Part shown: piece by piece, positions 1-12,200 of the stretch
Layout of the letters: each line of letters opens with the position of its first letter
How positions within the stretch are numbered: position 1 is the stretch's first letter
Assembly: GCF_051622035.1 (NCBI RefSeq)
Contig: NC_135365.1
Location: forward strand, 17,836,001 to 17,900,000
DNA: 64,000 nucleotides
From: Arctopsyche grandis
Taxonomy: Eukaryota; Arthropoda; Insecta; Trichoptera; Hydropsychidae
Reading direction: 5' to 3'
Made by a program: the position numbers and the translations under genes
The notes under the pieces: model-generated
What the model was told of the DNA's origin: nothing
The model's input: only the letters and a program-made list of their open reading frames with translations
Databases searched by the model: none

Positions 1-86
1 TGCCAATAAAACGTACGAACATAATAACAGATCAACAAAAAACTTCTATATATACTGTTTGCTACCAATGTTTCCTCTAGGAAATA

Positions 87-168
<82 letters not shown>

Positions 169-1130
169 GTATGTATTTGAATCGAAAAAAAATAATATTA
201 TTTAAAGACCGACCAATCACAAACGACTGGCCAATCCAGCCAATCAGAAACGACTTTGACGTCTGTCAATCAGAAACGAATTACAGACACCTTTCAGTTT
301 TATGTCATATATATTATATAAGATAATAATAATATATCTATGGATTCCTCGTGATTCTTTAAATTTATACACATTTTAATCTAGTTTGTACAAATCAGTT
401 GACTGATTTTTCGTCAATCTCTTTAAAATCAGATAGTAATTCCAAATCCGCAGATTTAATTAAAAAATAATACCGTTGACAATATTAAAAAGACCGGGTT
501 GCAAAATCCACAACGCATCAGTAATTCGGGCCGTGCTGAACAAATACTTGAGAAGAAACTCGGATCCTAGCATCGTCAAAGGAAATAATTTATATCCGAC
601 ATTTTAAATATGGGACCTCTCCAGACGTCAGACAAAGCCTTCGGCCACAGGGCAAGGACGCTTTTAACCTTTTCAACGCTAACGGCAGAGATATAAATTT
701 AATTTGCTCTATGTATGTATTTATCGCGTTGACGTTCATTGGCTGCGGCTTTTGGCGTGCGGAAATCGAGATGCTCTCAATGTCGTAAAACATCAATAAT
801 CTCGGAGGCTAGAAAACTTATAGTACGTACATATGTACATACATACGTGTGTGTATATATGGAAGTGCATTTTCTTCTACCAATGACACCTCCTTATAAT
901 ACTGCATTTGAAAAGTAATATGTAGACGTGTGCTGTGTATTATGCAGCGTCAGATTTCAATACTGTGATTCTCTATTGATGCTATTTTTATATTTCCTAC
1001 TGGTTGTCCTTGTATGAAAAATACTCATGAAGTGTGGGGAATAATCATAAAACCAATACTGCTAGTTGCGCTCTGCTGAGTAATTGTATCCCAAGTATGG
1101 ATATTTTTTTCTTAAAATTAATGTATTTAT
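1..1130. other. AT-rich intergenic sequence with (TA)n microsatellite
   Basis: No gene is supported here. A long TA dinucleotide run lies at about 91-155. Between 206 and 300 the motif CCAATC(A/C) recurs several times (ACCAATCACAAACG, CCAATCAGAAACG and similar), which is a short degenerate repeat. The remaining open frames are short and have no recognisable domain. Confidence 0.6.
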
Positions 1131-1139
1131 TTAAATTTG

Positions 1140-1240
1140 TTCTTCGCTCGGTGCTTTAAATATAAACCACTTAAACATGGCTAATCTAATAATAAAAATT
1201 CATTGGTTTTTTTATTAAATTTATTTGAACCAAAAAAAAA
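1140..1240 (+). repeat. Fragment of a dispersed repeat (CTTCGCTC family)
   Basis: The stretch from CTTCGCTCGGTGCTTTAAAT through TTAAACATGGCTAATCTAAT to TTATTAAATTTATTTGAACC closely matches 16328-16400 plus 16925-16950, which has the same three blocks with more sequence between them. This copy therefore looks like an internally deleted member of that family. The family type is not certain; the related start ACTAGTTGTTTTACCC at 16311 resembles non-autonomous or RTE-type insect repeats. Confidence 0.5.
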
Positions 1241-1293
1241 TAATATTCAACGACAGCTAAGCAGAAAAGAATTGGTTTTTTTTTTAATATATA

Positions 1294-1720
1294 AGGGAAT
1301 CGCAACTGAAATTGGAACAGGGGATCGGAAATAAAATCGGAATTGGAACTTAAACTGGAATCCAGAACTGAAACAGGAATCGGGATCCAAAACTTAAACA
1401 CGAATCCGGATCCGGAACTGGAACATGAATCCGGAACTGAAACACGAATCCGGAACCTTCAACTGAAAACAGGAATCCGGATCCGCAACTGAAACAGGAC
1501 TCGGGATCCGGAACTGAAACAGGAATCTGGATCTGGAACTGAAAAGGGAATCGGGATCCAAAACTTAAACACGAATCCGGATCCGGAACTGGAACATGAA
1601 TCCGGAACTGAAACACGAATCCGGAACTGGAACTGAAACAGGAATCCGGATCTCTAACCGAAAAAAGAAATCCCGAATCGGAACTGAAACAGAAATCGGG
1701 TTCTGGAACTGAAAAATATG
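1294..1720. repeat. Minisatellite of GGAACTGAAACAGGAATC-type units
   Basis: About 430 bp of imperfect units of roughly 18-24 bp built on GAACTGAAACAGGAATCCGG and GATCC. A block of more than 70 bp beginning CGGGATCCAAAACTTAAACA occurs twice (from about 1381 and about 1554), so there is a higher-order duplication on top of the short unit. A shorter run with a similar theme (GGAACCGAAATCG) lies at 16125-16190. Confidence 0.8.
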
Positions 1721-1904
1721 TAGCTCCAAATTCGCATAGCTCCATGACGCTCTAATTTTAAGTACGATAAAATATTCATATCGTATTCGTCACGAATGAA
1801 CGAACGGACGGAAGGACGGCTTGACCTTTTATATTATATGCAATATGTATATAATAAATAAATCTAAAGTCAAATTTTCCGTGCTTTGGAGTTATCAAAG
1901 TTTG

Positions 1905-2000
1905 TATTATATTATATTATAGTATCAAAATTTATATTATAGTATCAAAATTTATATTATAGTATCAAAATTTATATTATAGTATCAAAATTTATATTAT
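1905..2000. repeat. 20-bp tandem repeat, about 4-5 units
   Basis: The unit TTATATTATAGTATCAAAAT is repeated almost perfectly, giving a short AT-rich minisatellite. Confidence 0.8.
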
Positions 2001-2049
2001 TCCATTGTTAATATTTAAAATTTGATGGTGGATCATTAATAGTTTTTGG

Positions 2050-3140
2050 TAATTAAAAAAAATAGGCGAGGGGGCACCGAAGGCACCTCTCGCAACCGGC
2101 ACTCTTGGCAACTGCCTCGTTACCAATACGTTTCTACGGCATTTTATATGATATGTAGTATTAATAGATGAAATATTGTGATCGAAAGGAAGTTTTGCTA
2201 TGATTTTTTGATTGATATGTGTAACATCGATCTCTAATCGCGTTTTTTATTACGATTATGTTCAAAAATATCTTTATTATACGAGTATGTACTAGTTGCA
2301 ACTTATGAGAATAATAGTTAATAGATTTATTCATGACCATAGGCCAGCGCAACCCTGCGCACCATTGTTCATTTTTACGGTGAACCTTTTTTTTTTGCTC
2401 CCTCGCCCTCTTTCCTGTAAAAAGCACGCTCCACCGCCGAAAACTAGTCATGACTAGAGGTCGGACCGGAAGCGTGCCGTTCTTTGTTTATTGTTCGTTT
2501 TGCATTGTTCATTTTTATGATGAACCTTTGTTAAAGGTTCGCCGAACCTTTTTTTATTGCACTCTGGCTTTGTGAATAAACCCAAAATGCCGTGATTCCT
2601 GGAAAAAGCACGCTCTCTATCCGCTCTTTAGTCATGACTAAAGGGCATCTTCAAGCGGATGCTTTTTCAAATAACAATGGACCGCTCCATTAGTGTTCTA
2701 AGTAAGAAAACAGAAAATCATGATTTTTCTGAGAAATTAACAATAGTGAACCATTTTTTTGCAAAATGCAACTGGGCTTTGTTGAAATCTGACTGATAAG
2801 TAAGGTTCGGCGCGATAGTGCTATTCTCCAGAAAAGAGTGTTTGCCTATTGTCAACCTACAAAGCTAGAGAGAAAAAAAAAAGACTAACAATAAAAATTG
2901 ACAATAGTGAATCCATTTTGCACGCTGAGCGCCGATCTTTGCTGATAAGCAGACTTCGGCCGCCAGGATGCTTTTACCCACAAAAAATAGTGCACTGTTG
3001 GCAATTACTATTATCCTACAAAGCAAGAGAGCAAAAAAAATTACATAAATTAAATTGAAAATAGTGAACCAATTTTGTGGGTAAAAGCAACTTTCAACTT
3101 TTTTAAAAGGCCTTCGAAGTCTGCTGATAAGGGTAAAAAA
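2050..3140. repeat. Degenerate repeat cluster, no gene
   Basis: Diverged copies of several short modules alternate here: TTGTTCATTTTTA(C/T)G(G/A)TGAACC, (G/A)AAAAAGCACGCTC, AGTCATGACT (a 10-bp palindrome, at about 2445 and 2630), and CTACAAAGC(T/A)AGAGAG (about 2858 and 3015). The modules point to an old, rearranged repeat or foldback element. No reading frame has a recognisable domain. Confidence 0.45.
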
Positions 3141-3889
3141 AATCTAATGGTCAAAATTTTCTCACGAAAAATAAAGTAATAAATAACAAAATATATTTAT
3201 AAGCATTATTCATATGCAACAATCTTATTTAAGTCTACACATACTTTCATCTCAACTACGAGGCGCCATTGCTTGTAGCTCCGTAATTGCGTTCGCAAAT
3301 GCACTCTCCAAAGGGAGACTTGTGCGAGATGGAGAGGGGGGGGGGAGCATTTTAATAATGCACATATAGTTTTGTTTGATGTCTAGTATAATAATATGCT
3401 CTATGACGTATATACATATTCTACGACAGTTCTCGTTGAATAATCTATAAGTGCTACATACTACATACATACTTACATGTGTATGTACATACACAGTGCC
3501 AAACACGTAGAGCCCATTTCGATAGCGAGATTGAACACGTCGAACCTTTCGAAAAATAAATAAATATACACACACACACTCATATGGGTATACATATGTG
3601 TATGATATTTATGTAGCATTTATTATTTCTTAGAATAGGTATTTCTATATTTTTCTACAACAAAAATTATTCCATAAATCTCGATTTCGATTACAAATAG
3701 TCACAAATGTGTATGTATTGTAAGTGCCTATACTTTTTTGTTTCCGTTTGTTTTTATTCCATCCGAAGAAGTTGCGTTCCAATTTAAATTTTTTTTTCGA
3801 GATACACATACATATGTATCATACATGTAATGGAATATTATAACCTTGTTGAAAATTTTAGTTTTGAATTTTTTTTTTTTTATTACATT

Positions 3890-4318
3890 TTATACCAGGA
3901 AAGCCTTACAGGTAAACCCCAATGCGCTTTCCTGGCCAATTACAAAAAATACAGCATTTTTATTATACAAGTCGCTGAATTACGAGACACTGGGAACTCG
4001 TAAATTAACGAGACATCTATGAATTGTACATACATTTTTATTGTACATTAATCATACTCAAATAGTGGTGACGTATATAGTAGTTAGGAAGGTTTTTTAG
4101 CCAATTTTTAATCGGGAACCGTTTCAAAACTGAAACCAGAGAAAATTGGCAAACTCTGATAGGAAACGATCGACCTGGAGTCACAAATATCCAGGTCTGA
4201 CCAGCAGCACTACAGATATACTCAGAAAAATTATTTTCAATCGAGGTCAGCTCATGGGATTGAACCCGGTGACTCTCGGTGTTAGGCAGAAGCTTAACGA
4301 CCGAGCTATGCTGCTGGT
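3890..4318 (-). repeat. tRNA-derived SINE, complete-looking copy
   Basis: Read on the minus strand, the head has a pol III A box-like TAGCTCGGTCGTTAAGC and a B box GGGTTCAATCC, as in a tRNA gene, but the fold and anticodon arm are not tRNA-like. It is followed by a body that starts GCTGACCTCGATTGAAAATA and ends near 3890 in an A-rich tail (GTATAAAATGTAATAAAAAA). A second copy of head and body lies on the plus strand at about 4496-4730. Two copies with the same head-body junction show that this is a SINE family and not a tRNA gene. Confidence 0.75.
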
Positions 4319-4495
4319 TAAATAATAGTAATATATTAAAATATTTGTAAATAATAGGAGTTGAACGGAAGAATAATTAACTCGAATGTTTGCCTTATGT
4401 GTCCGTATTTGTGAGCGCCTTGCACTGCCAATAATTCAAAAACATATTGCTGGCTAGCGATATTTTATTAATGAAGACATTAAACCAACAGTAAA

Positions 4496-4730
4496 GCTCG
4501 GTGGTTGCGTTAAAGCTGACCACCAAGAGGTTCCCGGGCTTAAGCCCTGGGTTGACCTCGATTGAACATAATTTATTCGGAAGCATTTCTGTAGTATTAC
4601 TGCTCAGACTTAAATATTCGTTCGAGTCAATCTTTTCCTATCAGAGTTTGCCAATATATCTGATTTCATTGTTGAAACGATACCCCATCAAATTGGCAAA
4701 ACCATCCTACCCACTATACAGTGCCATCCT
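4496..4730 (+). repeat. Same SINE family, 3'-truncated and diverged
   Basis: The tRNA-like head (AGCTCGGTGGTTGCGTTAAA; degenerate B box GGGCTTAAGCCC) is followed by TTGACCTCGATTGAACATAA and CCTATCAGAGTTTGCCAAT. Both blocks match the body of the minus-strand copy at 3890-4318. The 3' part of the SINE is absent. The two copies lie head to head about 180 bp apart. Confidence 0.7.
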
Positions 4731-5580
4731 TACACCTTATGGCGCCCTCGGGCAATTTTTTCAAAGCGCCCCTAGATTTTTTTTTTTAAATAGGTCACCA
4801 TCCTTTTTTTCCTGTATTGGGCCCGGCAGCAAAATAGTTAACAAGATTTCCCAATCCCAGGTGTAGTTAAATACAAATAAATAAAATGATAATTCAAAAG
4901 TTAACTTTCCGAGCCTTTCTTTAAGCAAAATCTATAATTAAAGCTGAATAATCAAGATTTTCAAGAATCAAGAATGGATTAATTTTACCTTGAACTTTAT
5001 TTGAAAGAAAGGCTTTCAAAATAATAGGTACATCGCTAAGTTCATTACTAATAATATCAGATATTTAATTCGCGGTGAGGCTAATTTGAAGATCGGCTCT
5101 TTCCGGTAGAATATTTACAAAATACACAAAACCCCCACGTCTCTGAATATTTATTCAACTGTTCGAATCTTTCTTTCATTTGACACTAATGTCGTACCTG
5201 AGAATTAAAAATTAATTTAATTGAAAAAAGAACACCGTACCAAACAATGAATGAAACAAGAAAGCTAAAATCTTTTAATTGTTCCTCTAATGTGATTGCT
5301 TCATAATCTACACATGGATCCTTTCTTTCAGTTTCAGACAAAGTAATTAAAACATTAAACAACAGTCAACAATTTGATAACGAACTGCTTTGACACTTGC
5401 TATATGTGTCAGATAATAAGGAATTATTTAAGGAATATAATTGCACATGAATCAGTTAGAATCTTCCAGCGATATATTGAAGCTGAACATAGTGTAAACA
5501 TGTTTACTCTAATTAAAAAAAATTTAGGGCCTTTTGCGCTCTAATTTTAAATTTAAAGCGCTTTCGGCACATCGAGTGGT
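4731..5580. other. AT-rich intergenic sequence, nothing recognised
   Basis: Both strands were examined. No conserved domain, splice-bounded open frame or clear terminal repeat was seen. The open frame that runs into this stretch from 4501 begins inside the SINE and is not a gene. Confidence 0.5.
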
Positions 5581-5601
5581 GCCCTAACTTAATCGGGGAC
5601 G

Positions 5602-6335
5602 CGACAATTGGTGCAAGTCCAAAAGGGTCAACGACAAAATGTACCCGAGAATTAGTGCACTGACAAAATGTACCCGCGACAAAATGTCCACGGAAATAAT
5701 GTTCAAGCGACAAAATGTTCAAAAATCCTAAATTTTCCTATTTTAATGGAAGAAGCCCTGCCATATAAACTAATTCAATGTAATCTGCAACTCATACGCT
5801 TAGAATTTTTTTTTTTTTCAATTTAAATAAGTAAATATTGGATACGGTTGAGAACACCTGTCATTTATACTAATTTAATAACGCCCGCGATGTATACGAT
5901 AAAAAGTAAATTATTCATTTGAAATAAAGAAAATTGAAAAACCCCTAACATTTAAACTAATTCAATGACATCTTAAAATGATATTCAATGAGTCACAATG
6001 ACATTCGCTTAAAATGTAATTGTTCAATTTAAATAAGAATATGTTGGTGCGGTTGAGAACACTTGTAATTTATACTAATTTAATAACATCCGCAATCTAT
6101 ACGATAAAAAGTACCATATACATCGATAAATATAATACAATAAAAAGTTACTTTTTCCATTAAAATAGGAAAATTTAGGATTTTTGAACATTTTGTCGCT
6201 TGAACATTATTTCTGTGGACATTTTGTCGCGTGAACATTTTGTCGCGGGTACATTTTGTCAGTGCACTAATTTTCGGATACATTTTGTCGTTGAACCTTT
6301 TGGACTTGTCGTGTAACCATACACCAATTGTCGTG
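5602..6335. mobile_element. Foldback MITE with about 150-180 bp arms
   Basis: The left arm (5602-5750) and right arm (6157-6335) are inverted copies built on repeated GACAAAATGTxC modules (for example CGACAAAATGTACCCG and its complement). The loop of about 400 bp holds two direct repeats, GGTTGAGAACACcTGT...ACTAATTTAATAAC at about 5848 and 6050. No transposase frame is present, so this is a non-autonomous foldback element of unassigned superfamily. Confidence 0.75.
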
Positions 6336-6451
6336 TAACCATATTCAGGCTATTTGGGGTGATCGGTTCGAGTCGCGACAAAGTCGTCTCGTCGAAAAAT
6401 GAATTTATCAATTTTTATCGATTCATTCATTATGTTCGGCGAGAGTTAGGA

Positions 6452-6540
6452 CACACACACACATACACACCCACACACACACACACACACACAGATTACC
6501 GTCTTTATATATATGATATATATGATAAAGCCGGGTGAAA
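6452..6540. repeat. (CA)n microsatellite next to a dispersed-repeat end
   Basis: A CA-rich run (about 6452-6493) is followed by TATATATGATATATATGATA and then AAGCCGGGTGAAACCACTAG. The last block is the reverse complement of a CTAGTGGTTTCACCCGGCTT end, similar to ACTAGTTGTTTTACCCAGCT at 16311 and ACTAGTGTTGTACCCG at 60639. Confidence 0.5.
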
Positions 6541-6559
6541 CCACTAGTACTAAATAAAC

Positions 6560-9130
6560 AAAATCAAATAAATAAATTTGCAGATATTAAGGTTACGGAA
6601 ACTTTCAATTTTTAACAAAGAAAAGACGCTGGATGAGTCTCGGCTCTATCCATGTTTTTAAATACAAAATAATTTCTCTTGTTACATTGAGGAAACCGAC
6701 CCAAACAAGGTGACTTTAAGCTCAAAAGTTTGTATTTATGGTTTAAAAGCTACGGTCACTTTATCCAATTTCTGAAAGCTCACCTGCTCCCTAGTTCTCC
6801 ATAGTCGTTCCACACTCCTCATATATGTATGTCTATATATTTTTAATGAATTGACCGAATAAACCTCAGGTCGGTTCTACACCTTTGGGCAATACAGTAG
6901 TCGACAAAACTAGTTGAAATTGTGATTGCTTCATTACTTTTTCAGAAAGGACCTTTGAGTGGGCTATTTTCGATTCAAAGCGGCCACTTGTCGCTACGAG
7001 TTTCTCCTCAAGACCCACCGTGTATTTAAAATCGAACGGTGACATTCGAATTATGGCAAGATTTTCTCTATTTTCCGATTTAGATAAGAGATATTAATAT
7101 GTATGTATGTGATGACGTAACATCCGGATAATGAGAGCACTCCCCCGGTTAACCGATATTGTTCGACCTCCACATTTTTCGCCGGCGGCCAATAATTTTA
7201 ATCAAAATGCGAAAAAACCGGGCGGAGGCAAATTTTCGATGAGCAAATAATGAAAAAATATGTGCGCTGAAAATATAATATTTTTAATGAACGATAAAAA
7301 CACAAGCATTTTTTTTTTCGAATTTTGAATCCCGATAGCGAAAATTTATTCATTTTGCATTACAAATACAACGTTTTATGTACATTCTACCTTTTCTTTA
7401 ATGCCTTTTTACAAGCCTCATATCAAGTTGTTATTGATAGCAAACATGTATTTTATTTATGTAGAATCTGCTCTATAATTCTATATAATATGTACATAAT
7501 TCTAACAAACTGATCAAGAATATGTATTCCAAATAGGCACAAAAAAACACGAAATTAAAATACATCTCAATTTTTTGCTAATCTGGATGATTTACATACA
7601 TATGTAAATTCTTCATATCATATGATAAATGAAAGAAAAAACTCATTTTCAAGTGTATAATTACGAAATTTTTAGTTCTAACTCGTTTTTGAGTTGAAAA
7701 TTGTACCTAAATGAATAAATTTCAAAATCGTGCTCAGTGGGACCGAATTAGAAATAAAGTAATCACGGTTTTATCTTTTTTGAATATTGAATTTCGTTCG
7801 GTTGAACCAGGTCATTTTCATAAAAGATAAATTAACAATCCACTGAAAAATAGCCATCGATTTTTATATCAAAAAGTTCAAATACAACAAAATGTGATAG
7901 CAAAACATTATTACAATGTTTTAAATAGGTTGTAGACAAATCTATACATACATACATATATAGATGGCTTTTACTTTAAAATAAAAATTATTAAACTATT
8001 GGCATGTGTGCACATACTTGCGGATTTGGTAAAATATCGCAATTCGGATCAAATGAAGCCGCCATAATGATCGACCGACATAAACAAAAGAATAAATTAA
8101 AAATACGATTTTTTTTTCAAAGACATTGATTAAATTTTAAATATTATAATGTCTTACCACGATTCCAAGGGGATAAAGAGACGGAGCATGGTGAGGTAGT
8201 ACTTGTACAGTGACATGCGCAAAGCCCACACTATGCCACGTCTCTTTCCACGATTTACGATTCCAAGGGGAGAAATAGAGACGGAACATGGTGTACCTTG
8301 TACACTCACCATGCACGCACGTGGACACGCATTAGACAATTATTATAATATATATAAAAGCGGACGCAATGTATGTATGTATGTATGTGGGTATTTGGGT
8401 GTATAGCAGACGCGTATACCAGTACAGGGAATTGGGGATCTGGCGTTAGGTGTCTGAAATGTGCTCCTGATATTGAGCACCGAGCGACGTCAGGCCAAGC
8501 GACGGGTGATGTCATCGTCAGATGCGCTGCGTGGGAGCGTGCACACATGCATTCATCATTTCCAATGGGTGAACGGCGCATTAATACGCGCGCGCCTATA
8601 AATTACCTTACACTATATTTATATATAACTTTATTTTAATTCGTGAATCAATTCCTTTCCGAAGCGACCCGTTGACATCAAAGGGCACAACACTAGTATA
8701 CGATATTGCATGCACACACAACAGAGCTTCACACGTATGCAAATCTTCGTAAGAGTATAGTCAACATTCCTATAACAAGAAAATGTAAAAAAAATATGTA
8801 TGGAAAAGAAAAATAATGAACTTGTAAAAAATCGTGATACAGAATATAACGGCCCTCTATATTTTCAATTTTTCCTTGCGCCTTTTTACTGGGCTGATCT
8901 ACCGCGTTATAGGAGGGTTGACAGTACCTACCATTGTTTTATTAACATTGAACTAAATTACATAGGTAGCATCTGAAAGTGTCGTCGATCCATTACGAGC
9001 AGTCGGACACGTCTGGGTGCGCTGATAGCATTATGCAGAATTGAGCTATTTCGCATAGAGATTCGATAGGGGTGGTACGAACACGAATCCGAGTACGAGT
9101 ACGATGGATAGTATGTGCGAGCGGTGAGTG
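6560..9130. other. Intergenic or upstream sequence of the Syt12-like gene
   Basis: No domain-bearing frame was found. A near-duplicate block CACGATTCCAAGGGGATAAA / TTTACGATTCCAAGGGGAGA lies at about 8158 and 8249, each followed by AGAGACGGA(G/A)CATGGTG, so an element of about 90 bp is duplicated there. Short ATGT repeats occur at about 8368-8390. From about 8400 to 8600 base composition rises towards balanced GC, which could mark a promoter or 5' UTR, but nothing decides this. Confidence 0.4.
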
Positions 9131-9274
9131 CAAACAGACGATAAGCGCGCGCTTTGTACGAATAGTAGGAGCAGATCCTCATTTTGCAGCGGCGAGACCG
9201 CTCCAGTAAACAGACAAGTGGTGGCGGGTGGAGGCAGTAAGTGTGAGGACGAGGGCGAGGGGTATGTGCGGGGG

Positions 9275-12200
9275 ATGAGCGGCAACGGGGGGGGCGCAGG
9301 GCCGGCGGGGTGCCGAGTGGCGCACCGCCGCCTAGACGGCTGGGCCAGGGCGGCAAGGGAGCGCTCCTGCTCGGCCTCCAGCGGACCCACCACCAGCTCC
9401 ACCGACAGCCTCGGAGAGGTATGCTTTCCCCAATCAACATGTACATACATATTGTGAACTCTGTAATGTTATAATATTGTCAACAACTCCCAAATCATAG
9501 TTGAAAATGTATTCTGAACTGTGAAGACTTTTGAGTCAACACAAAACTTTAATAGCTTCTCCGCCTCGGTATAAATTCAAATGTATTTGCACGATTTCTA
9601 GTGAATGTTCTAAAAGTCTAGTAATCAATCTGCACATGCTTGAATTTGTATTCGTTGTTTTCCTATTTTCATATGTTATATGTATAATACTATAGAAATA
9701 TTATTTAACTCCAGTTACCAGATGTCTACAAGAATTTTCTATTTAAAATAATTTATATAACTAAATAAACAAAAGTCTTTTCTTACAACAAAATGGAAAA
9801 TATATTAATGTCAATGCCAATGTAATATATTAATGTCAATGCCATATATAAATATATTAATGTCAATGCCAATAAGTATATATTATGTACATATATATGT
9901 GCATAAATATTAACGCCCAATTGATCTCTTGTAAGATGTCATTTAAAAAAAATTCTAAGGCAGCACATGTTTTTCTATAATCTAACCAAAAACTTAGTGA
10001 AATTTTAATAAAATCAAATGAAATTTTAATAAAACCAAATGAAATTTTCATAAAAACAAATTAAATTTTCATAGAAACAAATGAAATTTTAATAAAATTA
10101 TTATTCAAATCTCAATATAACTTACAAGATGCATTACTGTCCTATCCAATTTTAATAAAAACAAATGAAATTTTAATAAAATTATTATTCAAATCTCAAT
10201 ATAACTTACAAGATGCATTACTGTCCTGTCTAATTTTAATAAAAACAAATGAAATTTTAATAAAACCAAATGAAATTTTCATAAAAACAAATTAAATTTT
10301 CATAGAAACAAATGAAATTCTAATAAAATTATTATTCAAATCTCAATATAACTTACAAGATGCATTACTGTCCTGTCTAATTTTAATAAAAACAAATTAA
10401 ATTTTCATGGATACACAATTATCTTACGAGATGCATTAATGTCTAGTCAGATATAATATATTGTATGCGCCTTATTTTTCTGAACACATAATTAATTTTC
10501 TAAATATAAAATAAACTTAATATAATATTAAAATTGATTAAAAATATTTACAATCATTTTATAAAGCGCTATGAATACTATATTTTGTTTTTGTATTGAA
10601 AACAAAATATACTTATATTTTATTATAACAAAATGAGTATTCTAATATTTTGAACTTCGGCGAGTTTATATTATATTTTTGTTTTGATAATAAAAAGAAA
10701 ACAGATCATTTTTTTAAACGCAATGAAGTTTTTATTTTACATATTTATATAATATTAAAAACTAATTTATTTCATACTCGGAATAGAATACTAAAATTAT
10801 GTAACTAAAAAAAATAATTAACTATAAATCCGCTATTATAATTAATTAATAAATCCAAAATCATCACAATCTTGCTGAAATAATATACACGAGGAAAAGG
10901 GGATTTTATCATCGTTATTGCTAAATGTGAATAGCTGTATTTTGCTTTTATTTTTGGAAAATTAGTGAGCTCCAAAGTTATTCCTTTTCCCAAGTGAAGT
11001 ACCGGTAATGGAACAGTACGAATAGAAAATCTCAAGGGAGTTTCACTCGTCAACGTTATATGTACAATTGTACAACGTTGTATGTACATATTTGTATGTT
11101 TGTATAACAATACAAAAGTATCCAATACATAAAAAAAAAATCAATTGTGATACAGCTTACTTCGCGGACGAGATGCGTGCTTATTTATCGAGTCACTTTC
11201 TGTAAACCTAATTTATAATTTAAATAAGTTATCCGAGTTCGAGAAGCTTGTAAAAGAGCCTTGAAAGTTTGTTTCTTAAAAGTATTTGACGGAAACATTT
11301 TTCATTTACAAACAAAAATGTCGCTACGTGTACATAGGGAATATTTTCCCTGAAAGGTTTAAACAATAATTATTATTTAACTAAATTTTGTCGAGTTTAA
11401 TTTGCATAATTTGCAAAGGGTGAAGGTACTTTTAGAATACCACATTAACGCGCGCGGTAAAAAAATACACAGCTCTAATTAATTATGGAATTTTATTTCG
11501 GCCCTTAAAAATTCTTTTACACGTTTATAATTTACTTGAAAGCTTCATTTTGTCGAAATAAGGAAAACAAACGACTAACGCGAAAATTTACAGAGCTTCA
11601 AAGAAAACTTTCTTCTCACAAACATATTAAATATACTTTTGTTTCAACATTTCCATTTTTTATTTATGTATGTATATATGTATATATACTAAAAAATCAA
11701 TTGTCAAATTGAAAACACTTTTTTTTATAAAATTTAATAATAATACAATAACAGGAATTAATTTTTCTCCATTCTATTTTTATATCATTAATTGAACGAG
11801 TGTTTATTTCCGCCTGTGTCACACATGTGTACAACAAAGAGGTTTTTTTGAGACAAAAATAAGGGTTTATTTACCCGAAACATTCAAACGGTATTATTTG
11901 TCAATCGTACCGTGCCTCTTGTTTGTTTCCGTGTCGAAAACAGAACGTTTTGTTTTGCTACGTTTCGCTTGTGAAAATTTGATAATAGTACATTTCACGT
12001 GCATGTATTTATAAACATATATTAACATTAAATCGGCAACTGGGGCAGTGCCCACACATATTTATCCTAATAAAAAAAGTATATTTTCGGTGATTCAATT
12101 TAATTGATTGATAGTAAAGATTCAAGAATTTTATTTATACTGCTCCCTATCGTGTCGCATTCATCATTACACGAACAATATGGAGTGAACAGAACCGATT

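Noticed and set aside
1186-1745. Minus-strand frame of 131 aa with PDPDSCxSF repeats
   Set aside because: It is produced entirely by the GAACTGAAACAGGAATC minisatellite; length variation and repeat decay argue against a protein.
4250-4318. tRNA gene on the minus strand
   Set aside because: A and B boxes are present, but the cloverleaf is not closed and the block continues into a SINE body shared with 4496-4730.
8958-9450. Minus-strand frames of 134 and 162 aa opposite Syt12 exon 1
   Set aside because: They are low-complexity Pro/Ser/Arg shadows of a GC-rich exon; no domain or splice-supported extension was found.
9997-10410. CRISPR-like regular repeats
   Set aside because: Units are directly tandem or nested, with no unique spacers, in an insect intron.
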